Under the pieces are notes generated by a model. It saw only the letters and a program-made list of their open reading frames with translations. It was not told where the DNA came from and did not search any database. Source: Amycolatopsis bullii (GTDB lineage: Bacteria; Actinomycetota; Actinomycetes; Mycobacteriales; Pseudonocardiaceae). Taken from it: 64,000 bases of DNA. Location of the stretch: the NCBI RefSeq assembly GCF_014654205.1, contig NZ_BNAW01000033.1:1-64000 (forward strand), read 5' to 3'. Below, piece after piece: positions 57,981 to 64,000 of this stretch. The position numbers and the translations under genes are program-made. How positions within the stretch are numbered: position 1 is the first letter of the stretch; each line of letters begins with the position of its first letter.

Positions 57981-58862
57981 TCACGGCCGGCCGATCCGGT
58001 CCAGCTCGGCCACATCGTCGGCGGACAGGGTGGTGGCCGCGCCCGCGACGTTCTCGGTCAGGTGCTCGACCGACGAGGTGCCCGGGATGAGCAGGATGTT
58101 CGGTGCCCGGTGCAGCAGCCAGGCCAGGGCGACCGACATCGGCGTCGTGCCCGATCGCGTGGCGACGGCCGACAGCGTCGAGGACTGCAGCGGGCTGAAC
58201 CCGCCGAGCGGGAAGAACGGCACGTAGGCGATGCCGTCACTCGCGAGGGCGTCGATCAGCTCGTCGTCGTGCCGATGGGCGAGGTTGTAAGCGTTCTGCA
58301 CGCAGACGATCGGCGCGATCGCCCGCGCTTCGGCGACCTGCTCCGGCGTGGCGTTGGACACGCCGAGGTGCCGGATCACGCCGTCACGCTGCAGCTCGAC
58401 CAGGGTTTCGAACGCCTCGGCGAGCGAGCCGGGCTGCGGTCCCTGCGCGTTGCCGAGGCGGAGGTTGACCAGGTCGAGCCGCTCGACGCCGAGGGTCTCC
58501 AGGTCCTCGTGCACAGCCCTGCGCAGGTCGGCTGGCTGCCGCGCCGGGGGCCAGCCGCCCTGTTCGTCGCGGCGCGCGCCGACCTTGGTCACGATGTGCA
58601 GCTCTTCGGGGTAGGGGTGCAGCGCCTCGCGGATCAGCTCGTTGGTGACGCGAGGGCCGTAGGCGCCGGAGGTGTCGATGTGGGTGATGCCGAGGTCGGC
58701 GGCCTTGCGCAGGACGGCGAGCGCGCCTTCGCGGTCGGCGGGCGGGCCCATGACCCCGGGGCCGGCCAGCTGCATGGCGCCGTAGCCGAACCGGGTCACG
58801 GTCAGCTCGCCCAGCGACCAGGTGCCACCGGGCAGGGAATGTTCGAGTTGATCAGTGCTCAT
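57981..58862 (-). CDS. Aldo-keto reductase
   Basis: 293 residues from the ATG at 58860-58862; a GTG 15 nt upstream is alternative. AKR features: FGYGAMQLAGPGVMGPP, ITHIDTSGAYGPRVTNEL (Asp/Tyr), LHIVTKVGARRDEQGG (Lys), LDLVNLRLGNAQG, HLGVSNATPEQVAEA, ILLIPGTSSVEHLTENVAGA. The usual catalytic His is replaced by Asn in LVNLR, as in the YdbC-like subfamily. NADPH-dependent carbonyl reduction is expected. Divergent from the LysR gene. Confidence 0.92.
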   Translation of the reverse strand: MSTDQLEHSLPGGTWSLGELTVTRFGYGAMQLAGPGVMGPPADREGALAVLRKAADLGITHIDTSGAYGPRVTNELIREALHPYPEELHIVTKVGARRDEQGGWPPARQPADLRRAVHEDLETLGVERLDLVNLRLGNAQGPQPGSLAEAFETLVELQRDGVIRHLGVSNATPEQVAEARAIAPIVCVQNAYNLAHRHDDELIDALASDGIAYVPFFPLGGFSPLQSSTLSAVATRSGTTPMSVALAWLLHRAPNILLIPGTSSVEHLTENVAGAATTLSADDVAELDRIGRP

Positions 58863-58917
58863 GCCGTCGATCCTCACCCGCCGGCGGGCGCGGCGGCCAA
58901 CACCGATCCGGTGCGCT

Positions 58918-58938
58918 GTGATACTCGCGAGGTATCAC
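58918..58938. promoter_or_regulatory. LysR-type operator, perfect 7-bp arms
   Basis: GTGATAC (58918-58924) and GTATCAC (58932-58938) are exact complements around TCGCGAG; TCGCGA inside is also palindromic. It fits a T-N11-A LysR site. The 19-bp downstream spacing places it in the LysR promoter, shared with the divergent reductase gene. Confidence 0.8.
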
Positions 58939-58956
58939 GGGCGGGTACGCTGTGGC

Positions 58957-59811
58957 ATGGACACTGTGGAGACCCGCGAGCTGCGGTATTTCATCGCCGT
59001 CGCCGACGAGCTGCACTTCGGCCGGGCCGCCGAGCGCCTCGGCATCGCCCAACCCCCGTTGTCCCGGGCGATCCAGCAGCTCGAGCGACGTCTCGGCGTC
59101 ACGCTGCTGGAGCGCAACCGCCGCGGTGTCTCGCTGACCGGCGCCGGGGAAATCCTGCTGCAGGAGGGTCGGGTGGCGCTCGACGCGACGGCCGCCGCGG
59201 TCCGTCGCACCCGCCGCGCCGGCCACCAGGGCGGCTCCCGCGACCGGCTGGTGCTGGCGGTGAAGGCGGGCGCGTTCCACGAACTGCTGAACAAGCTCCT
59301 CGACGCCTACGCGGCCGAGCCCGGCGCCGCCGAGATCGAGGTCCTGCCGAGCGGAACGTGCGAGCAGGAGGAGATGCTGCGTGACGGCCGCGCCGACGTG
59401 GCGCTCATGCACACGCCGTTCAACTCCCTCACCGGGTTCGACAGCGTCGCGCTGATGACGGAGCCGCAGGTGGCGATCCTGCCCGCCAGACACCCCTTGG
59501 CCCAGCGGAAGACGTTGTCCCTGAACGACATCGCGGACGTGCCCGATCTTCCCCTCGCCCGCTGGGCCGGCAACGACACCCACGCGCTCGGCCCAGGACC
59601 CGAAATCCACGACCAGACCCAGCTGGCCCAGTTGATCGCCCTCGGCCGCACGGTGGCGGTCTTCCCCGAGTCCGCCCGCACGTGGCTGTGGGAGGAGCAC
59701 GCGGCCGTCCCCTTGAGCGACGCACCGCCGGTCACGACCCACATCGTCTGGCCGGCGCACAGCCGGTCCCGCGTCCTCGCCGAGCTGATCCGGACAGCCT
59801 CACGACTGTGA
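58957..59811 (+). CDS. LysR-family transcriptional regulator
   Basis: 284 residues from the ATG at 58957. HTH: RELRYFIAVADELHFGRAAE, RLGIAQPPLSRAIQQLERRL. The co-inducer domain follows from about residue 88. It most likely controls the divergent aldo-keto reductase and itself through the inverted repeat at 58918-58938. Confidence 0.94.
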   Translation: MDTVETRELRYFIAVADELHFGRAAERLGIAQPPLSRAIQQLERRLGVTLLERNRRGVSLTGAGEILLQEGRVALDATAAAVRRTRRAGHQGGSRDRLVLAVKAGAFHELLNKLLDAYAAEPGAAEIEVLPSGTCEQEEMLRDGRADVALMHTPFNSLTGFDSVALMTEPQVAILPARHPLAQRKTLSLNDIADVPDLPLARWAGNDTHALGPGPEIHDQTQLAQLIALGRTVAVFPESARTWLWEEHAAVPLSDAPPVTTHIVWPAHSRSRVLAELIRTASRL

Positions 59812-59946
59812 CCCGGAACGCGCTCTCATGCCACGATGAGGTCCGGGCAAGCGGAGAACCAGAGTTGCCTCTGCCAGGCTGGCGGATCGCCACGCCGATC
59901 TGCGTCGGCGTCCGGGCCTCGCCGAACCTCGATGAGCGCGACTCGG

Positions 59947-60444
59947 TCAGCGGGCCTCGGCTCGCATCGGCCCGGAGGTCGTCTCCGGCCCGGCCGAGCC
60001 GCCGTACGTGGCGATCTTGTACTCGGTCGCGGCGAGGGACAGCGTCAGCTCGCGGATGCGCCGCCGGATGGTGTCGCGGTGCTCGACGAGCATGTCGAGC
60101 CGCTCGGGCACGGTGTTTTCCCCCGCGTCCACGAGCTCGATGTAGTGCTGCAGGTCACGCATCGGCATTCCGGACAGCCGCATCCGGGTCAGGAACACCA
60201 GGCGCCGCACCGCTTCTTCGTCGTAGACGCGGTATCCGCTGCTGTCGCGGCCGACCTCGACGAGCCCGGCGCGTTCGTAGTAGCGGAGCGTGTGCGGCGA
60301 GATGTCGAGCATGTCGGCGACCTCGGCGATCGTCATCGGCTCGGTCATCCCGCCCACGTCGGTGAGCCGATGGATGGCCTCCACCGACACGTCGTCGTCG
60401 CCCAGCATCGCCAGCGCCCTGGTCAGCAGTTCGTCCGTGGCCAT
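59947..60444 (-). CDS. MerR-family regulator
   Basis: 165 residues from the ATG at 60442-60444. After a 30-residue lead (ATDELLTRALAMLG...) comes the MerR winged helix: MTIAEVADMLDISPHTLRYY, ERAGLVEVGRDSSGYRVYDE, RLVFLTRMRLSGMPMRDL. A coiled-coil dimerisation helix (IRRRIRELTLSLAATEYKI) ends it. No Cys metal site is visible, so it may sense an organic molecule. It lies 10 nt after the SDR gene and probably drives the promoter at 61323. Confidence 0.94.
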   Translation of the reverse strand: MATDELLTRALAMLGDDDVSVEAIHRLTDVGGMTEPMTIAEVADMLDISPHTLRYYERAGLVEVGRDSSGYRVYDEEAVRRLVFLTRMRLSGMPMRDLQHYIELVDAGENTVPERLDMLVEHRDTIRRRIRELTLSLAATEYKIATYGGSAGPETTSGPMRAEAR

Positions 60445-60454
60445 GCCGTCCAGC

Positions 60455-61315
60455 CTAGATCGGCCGCGAAGAGGGCGGGACATCGGCGAAATCGGCGCTG
60501 CGAGCGGTCTCGGCCCACCGCTCGACGCCTTCGAGGTCGCGCCGGTAGGCGCGGGTGAGCCGCTCGACGGCCTCACTGCCCAGCGGCAGCCGCAGCGGCA
60601 CGTCGTCGCCGTGCACCAGGGACACGATGATGTCCGCGGCGCGCACCGGATCGCCTTCCTGGCGGCCGTCGGCCCCGGCCATGTCCGCGCGCACCCTGGC
60701 GAGCACGTCGCGGTAGGTCTCGGACGGCTCCGCGAACTCCAGCACGCCGTCCTCGTTGAACCCGGTGCGGAACCGGCTCGGCTCCACGAGCATCACCCGG
60801 ATCCCGAACCCCGCGACCTCCCCCGCCAGGGACTCCGACCAGCCTTCGAGAGCGAACTTCGACGCCGAATACGCGGCCACGCCCGGGAACGACTGCCGCC
60901 CGCCCTGGCTGCTCATCTGCACGATCGTCCCGGTCCCGCGCTCGCGCATGGCGGGCAGCGCCGCGCGGACCAGCGCGGCCGGGCCGAACAGGTGCAGCTC
61001 CATCAGCTCACGCAGTTGCTCGTCACCGACCTCCTCGATAGCGCCGACCACGGCCCGGCCGGCGTTGTTGACGAGCACGTCGAGCTGCCCGAAGCGGTCG
61101 ATCGCCGTCTGTACCAGGGCAGTGGCCCCGCCGGTGTCGCGGGCGTCGAACCTCACGGCCTGAAAGGTGTTGGGGTACTTGGTTTCCAGGTCGGCCACGC
61201 GCTCGGACCGGCGCACCGCGGCCACCACGTTGTCACCCGCCGCGAGTGCCGATTCCGCCAGGGCGCGCCCGAGGCCGCGGGTCGCGCCGGTGATGATCCA
61301 GGTCTGTGTCGTCAT
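60455..61315 (-). CDS. Short-chain dehydrogenase/reductase
   Basis: 286 residues from the ATG at 61313-61315. Classical SDR: TWIITGATRGLGRALAESAL, DVLVNNAGRAVVGAIEEVGD, IVQMSSQGGRQSFPGVAAYS, ASKFALEGWSESLAGEVAG (YSASK). C-terminus is longer than minimal SDRs. It reduces or oxidises an alcohol/ketone with NAD(P). The MerR gene follows in the same operon, and the start codon lies at the predicted transcription start. Confidence 0.93.
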   Translation of the reverse strand: MTTQTWIITGATRGLGRALAESALAAGDNVVAAVRRSERVADLETKYPNTFQAVRFDARDTGGATALVQTAIDRFGQLDVLVNNAGRAVVGAIEEVGDEQLRELMELHLFGPAALVRAALPAMRERGTGTIVQMSSQGGRQSFPGVAAYSASKFALEGWSESLAGEVAGFGIRVMLVEPSRFRTGFNEDGVLEFAEPSETYRDVLARVRADMAGADGRQEGDPVRAADIIVSLVHGDDVPLRLPLGSEAVERLTRAYRRDLEGVERWAETARSADFADVPPSSRPI

Positions 61316-61322
61316 GGCCGCG

Positions 61323-61353
61323 ACGCTAAAGCTTCGAGCGCGCTCGAACGCAA
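61323..61353 (-). promoter_or_regulatory. MerR-type promoter with 19-bp spacer
   Basis: On the complement, TTGCGT (61353-61348) and TAGCGT (61328-61323) are separated by exactly 19 bp, the over-long spacer typical of MerR-activated promoters. The palindrome TTCGAGCGCGCTCGAA (61333-61348) fills the spacer. The expected start site (about 61316) is right next to the SDR ATG, so the mRNA is nearly leaderless. Confidence 0.82.
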
Positions 61354-61439
61354 GCTCGGAGATCGCCATCCGATCGAGGATGCGAGCACAAGCCCCGCCA
61401 CCCATGCACGAGGGACACTCAGCAGAGCATGATCCCTGC

Positions 61440-61739
61440 ATGCATCGGGTAGCCGGCTGGATTTTCGAGGGAAACCTGACCAAGGTCGTGGAGTACGCCG
61501 CCGCGTTGGTCGGCTATGGCTGGGACGAGCTCGACGACGGTGCTTTGGAAGCCGGTGTCCCGGAGACGGACGCAGACCTTCCGCCCAGCACGTGGTTCGC
61601 GTATCCGATCGCCGGGACGCCGGAACTCGCGCTCCGCATCGCGCGCGATCGTGACGCCGGAATCCTGAGCGTGATCATCGACGGTGAGATGGACGACGTA
61701 CTTGCCGCTCGCCTCGAGACGCTGCTGGACCTCCACTGA
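61440..61739 (+). CDS. Small hypothetical protein
   Basis: 99 residues from the ATG at 61440. The sequence MHRVAGWIFEGNLTKVVEYA, AALVGYGWDELDDGALEAGV, WFAYPIAGTPELALRIARDR, DAGILSVIIDGEMDDVLAAR is acidic with alternate helix/strand. It does not match a family known to me. It faces the SDR gene, with its start 125 bp away. The coding pattern is good; function unknown. Confidence 0.65.
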   Translation: MHRVAGWIFEGNLTKVVEYAAALVGYGWDELDDGALEAGVPETDADLPPSTWFAYPIAGTPELALRIARDRDAGILSVIIDGEMDDVLAARLETLLDLH

Positions 61740-61778
61740 CAGACACGGCCCATGCCGATGTCGCCCGGCCGGAATCAC

Positions 61779-62159
61779 TCAGGCCATCAGCGCGATGAGG
61801 GTGGCCAGAGCGGGTGCGCCCTGGCCGATCAATCCCTTGATCCGCCCCTGGCGGGGATCGAACGCGATCAGCGCCACGCTCGCCGCGAGCATCGACCCAC
61901 TGGCGGCCAGGACGAGGGCTTGGCCTCCCGCCATCGCGCCCGAGTGGGCCGCGGCCAGCCCGGCGAGCACCTGCAGGGCCAGGAGTGCGTTGTAGCAGCC
62001 CTGGTGGAACGCCCACGGGCGGACCGCGGCGAGGTCCGCCGCGCGCACCTCGAACATGGCGTGCACCTCGGGGCGGCTGAAGCGAAGGCTTTCCATCGTG
62101 AAGATCCACAGGTGCGTCAGCGCCGCGGTGAGCGCGAGCAGTTGCGCGGGGACGTTCAT
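61779..62159 (-). CDS. DUF1304 membrane protein
   Basis: 126 residues from the ATG at 62157-62159, which overlaps the SRPBCC stop by 4 nt. Four hydrophobic segments: LLALTAALTHLWIFTMESLR, GCYNALLALQVLAGLAAAHS, ALVLAASGSMLAASVALIAF, GLIGQGAPALATLIALM. The pattern FHQGCYNALLAL is typical of the DUF1304/YqjA-type family. Function unknown. Co-translated with the SRPBCC gene. Confidence 0.88.
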   Translation of the reverse strand: MNVPAQLLALTAALTHLWIFTMESLRFSRPEVHAMFEVRAADLAAVRPWAFHQGCYNALLALQVLAGLAAAHSGAMAGGQALVLAASGSMLAASVALIAFDPRQGRIKGLIGQGAPALATLIALMA

Positions 62160-62641
62160 CGGGAGCGAGCCAGCCGCAAGGGCGCGCCCGGGAGCAGCGC
62201 GCCGGCCTCGTCGAGTTCGGCCAGCAGCGCGGGGACGCCGACGGTGAGCATCCTGGCCCGGACCGAGCCCAGCAGCTTGGCCATCGCGAAGCCGCCGATC
62301 CCGGTGAAACCGGTGTGGTGGTACGTGAAGCGGGTTCCTTCGGCGGTGGGCTCGAGCCGGTAGCGGACGTGGCTGGGTGTCTCCCCTTCCGCGCCGATCC
62401 AGGTGTAGTGCAGCAGTTCGCGCTCGCGGACCTCCAGCACCTCGCAGTCGACGATGCCCCGCCAGCCGGGCATCGGCTTGGCGACGAACCGGAACCTGGT
62501 CCCGGCCACCAGCTCGAACCCCTCGGCGCGGGCGCCTTTCCCCGTCGAAGTCCAGTACGGGATCAGTTCCGGGTCGGTCATGGCCCGCCAGACCTTCACG
62601 GGCGAGTGCGGGTAGTCGCGAACGATGTGAATCTCGGACAT
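62156..62641 (-). CDS. SRPBCC-family protein (AHSA1-like)
   Basis: 161 residues: MSEIHIVRDYPHSPVKVWRA, MTDPELIPYWTSTGKGARAE, YTWIGAEGETPSHVRYRLEP, RFTYHHTGFTGIGGFAMAKL. A START/AHSA1 fold with a C-terminal amphipathic helix. Ligand unknown. It starts 75 bp from the divergent TetR gene across an operator-like palindrome, the same architecture as the gene pair at 3687-4663, although the two SRPBCC proteins are only distantly alike. Confidence 0.87.
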   Translation of the reverse strand: MSEIHIVRDYPHSPVKVWRAMTDPELIPYWTSTGKGARAEGFELVAGTRFRFVAKPMPGWRGIVDCEVLEVRERELLHYTWIGAEGETPSHVRYRLEPTAEGTRFTYHHTGFTGIGGFAMAKLLGSVRARMLTVGVPALLAELDEAGALLPGAPLRLARSR

Positions 62642-62654
62642 TGCGGGCCCCTTG

Positions 62655-62703
62655 CTTCAGTTGCTGTAAAAATACAGTAGCAGAACTTTTCGTGTGGCTG
62701 AAG
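62655..62703. promoter_or_regulatory. Palindromic operator between SRPBCC and TetR genes
   Basis: CTGTA (62664-62668) and TACAG (62673-62677) surround AAAA, within the larger imperfect palindrome TGCTGTAAAAATACAGTAGC. An outer pair CTTCAG (62655-62660) and CTGAAG (62698-62703) extends it. TetR autorepression is expected. Confidence 0.7.
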
Positions 62704-62715
62704 TAGGATGGCCGC

Positions 62716-63396
62716 GTGACGACAACGGGGACCGGCCGCCCGGCCGTCGAAGGACTGCGGGAGCGCAAGAAGCGGGCGATGCGCCGGCAGCTGTCCGACA
62801 CCGCCGCGCGGATGTTCCTCGAACGCGGCTTCGACGCCGTCCGGGTGGCCGACGTCGGCGAGGCGTGCGGGGTGTCCGAGAAGACCGTCTTCAACTACTT
62901 CCCCAGCAAGGAAGCGCTGCTCCTGGATCGGCTCGAGGCCACGGCCGACGCATTGCGCACCCACCTGCCGAACCCGGCGCTGACGCCGGTCAGCGCGATG
63001 CTGACGATCCTCGACGACGAACTGGACGGCCTCGCCACGGCTCTCGCCGCCGACGGCGACCGCGCGCTCGCCCGGTACCGGAAGTTCGGCGACCTGATCC
63101 GCAACACCCCGTCCCTGCGGGCCTATCAGAGCGACATCGCCGACCGGTTCGTCGACATCGCCGCCGAGGCGCTCGTCACCCGGACCGGGCTGCGCCCCGA
63201 CGACCCCGAACCCCAGATCGCCGCGGCGACGCTCCTCGGCCTGTGGCGGGTCCAGTTCCGCGCCCTCCGGACCCACGTGCGCCCCGGCCACCCCCTGCCG
63301 GACGCGATCGACGCCGTGCGCCGGGAGGTCCGCCGTGCCGCCAGCCTGGCCGAAGCGGGACTGGCCGCGTTTCCGGCACCCGCGGACCACGACTGA
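62716..63396 (+). CDS. TetR-family repressor
   Basis: 226 residues from the GTG at 62716. HTH: LSDTAARMFLERGFDAVRVA, DVGEACGVSEKTVFNYFPSK. The C-terminal domain resembles MftR/EthR-like regulators (AAATLLGLWRVQFRALRTHV). It is divergent from the SRPBCC-DUF1304 unit and very likely represses it. Confidence 0.93.
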   Translation: MTTTGTGRPAVEGLRERKKRAMRRQLSDTAARMFLERGFDAVRVADVGEACGVSEKTVFNYFPSKEALLLDRLEATADALRTHLPNPALTPVSAMLTILDDELDGLATALAADGDRALARYRKFGDLIRNTPSLRAYQSDIADRFVDIAAEALVTRTGLRPDDPEPQIAAATLLGLWRVQFRALRTHVRPGHPLPDAIDAVRREVRRAASLAEAGLAAFPAPADHD

Positions 63397-63422
63397 CCGG
63401 CCGGCAGCCTCGGACCCGGCCC

Positions 63423-64000
63423 TCAGCGGCGCCGGATACCCGCGACCAGGTTCTCCCAGTTGCCGTGAGCGATCCGCGCCCGGTCGGCTTCGTCGATCGG
63501 CGCGGTCGCCACGAACCGCCGGGCGGAACCGCCGTGCTCGCGGTTGAACGGGTGGTCCGAGGCGTACATGATCCGGTCCGCGCCCACGGTTTCCACGCTC
63601 CACCGCAGGTACCGGTGGCTGGCGATGCCGCCCGGGGTGACGAAGACGTTCGTGCGGAAGTACTCCGCGATCGGCCGCTCCAGCCCGGTCACCGCGTCCA
63701 GCGCCGCCACGCGATCGAGGTAGAACAGCACGACCTCGCCCCAGTGCCCGAGGATCAGTTGCAGCCCCGGGAACCGGTCGAAGACCCCGGCGACGATCAG
63801 CCTGAGCGCGGTCAGCCCGGCGTCGTAGTGCCAGCCGAACGTCCCGGTGGCCAACAGCTCGTCCACCGGGCCGCCGAAGCGCCGGTAGTAGGCGCCGGTG
63901 ACCGCTGGGACCGGCACGCTCGGGTGCAGGTACACCGGGGCGCGCAGGTCGTCGGCGGCCTCGAAGATGTCCCAGAAGCGGGGCTCGTCGAGGGACCGGC
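63423..64000 (-). CDS. Amidohydrolase-2 family protein, 5' end cut by window
   Basis: About 192 residues of the C-terminal part are visible; the frame runs off the right end (RSLDEPRFWDIFEAADDLRA precedes PVYLHPSVP). Metal-site motifs VYLHPSVPV, LILGHWGEVVLFYLDRVAAL and the catalytic Asp in IMYASDHPFNREHGG place it with gamma-resorcylate decarboxylase/ACMSD-like enzymes. These decarboxylate aromatic acids or hydrolyse related rings. Convergent with the TetR gene, 26 bp apart. Confidence 0.88.
   Translation of the reverse strand, partial: RSLDEPRFWDIFEAADDLRAPVYLHPSVPVPAVTGAYYRRFGGPVDELLATGTFGWHYDAGLTALRLIVAGVFDRFPGLQLILGHWGEVVLFYLDRVAALDAVTGLERPIAEYFRTNVFVTPGGIASHRYLRWSVETVGADRIMYASDHPFNREHGGSARRFVATAPIDEADRARIAHGNWENLVAGIRRR

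Overview
The window is high-GC DNA with GTG starts, many 4-nt start/stop overlaps, WhiB, a conservon, SARP/AfsR, ShbA and ECF sigma factors, and DprE2 and LytR-CpsA-Psr cell-wall genes. This points to a mycelial actinomycete of the Pseudonocardiaceae, most likely Amycolatopsis or a close relative; the genus is an inference from gene content. About 71 protein genes and one tRNA can be supported. The window cuts a GPP34-like gene at its left end and an amidohydrolase gene at its right end.

Layout. 1-9.2 kb: GPP34-like protein, a NarL-type two-component pair, an M50-type membrane protease, HxlR and SRPBCC genes divergent from a TetR gene across a double operator, a secreted Xaa-Pro dipeptidyl-peptidase, two small exported proteins and an OmpR-type two-component pair. 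9.2-16.3 kb: SnoaL-like/TetR divergent pair, a striking 320-bp array of 21-bp repeats in two opposed arms, then LysR and a five-gene acyl/keto-acid operon (CoA-transferase, crotonase, acetoacetate-decarboxylase-like, hydroxyacid dehydrogenase, acyl-CoA dehydrogenase). 16.3-22 kb: LCP ligase, DprE2, SigG-like ECF factor, WhiB, and two overlapping sigma genes (the second ShbA-like). 22-28 kb: LysR/SBF-like transporter pair, tRNA(CAU), DHFR-like reductase with an ArsR-SRPBCC fusion, and two conserved hypotheticals. 28-36.9 kb: a large SARP-NB-ARC-TPR regulator, an SdrD-B-like secreted protein, small hypotheticals, a CBM48 protein, an HTH-less LysR-like protein, DUF5997, kynureninase, and MarR plus haloalkane dehalogenase. 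37-40.6 kb: HNH/DUF222 nuclease and an AlkB-rubredoxin alkane hydroxylase with an AlkX-type TetR regulator. 40.9-47.5 kb: a four-gene conservon (cvnABCD), then a tightly packed triad of an indole/tryptophan prenyltransferase, a haem-oxygenase-like di-iron protein and a nucleotidyltransferase. 47.5-53.7 kb: SigJ/DoxX, TetR/bicupin, a DUF1996 protein carrying an internal duplication, and a GH43 glycosidase with a TTA codon. 53.8-55 kb: decayed gene remnants. 55-64 kb: GAF-ANTAR, hydrolase, VOC, DUF3885, aldo-keto reductase/LysR, SDR/MerR with a textbook 19-bp-spacer promoter, DUF1304/SRPBCC/TetR and an amidohydrolase.

Two themes stand out. First, many small divergent regulator/enzyme pairs sit on visible palindromic operators, several overlapping start codons so that leaderless transcription is likely. 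Second, there are several catabolic modules: alkane and haloalkane oxidation, tryptophan/kynurenine, and a beta-oxidation-like operon without a thiolase that appears to end in decarboxylation of a free 3-keto acid. The best candidates for undescribed biology are the prenyltransferase/di-iron/nucleotidyltransferase triad downstream of the conservon and the inverted 21-bp repeat array.
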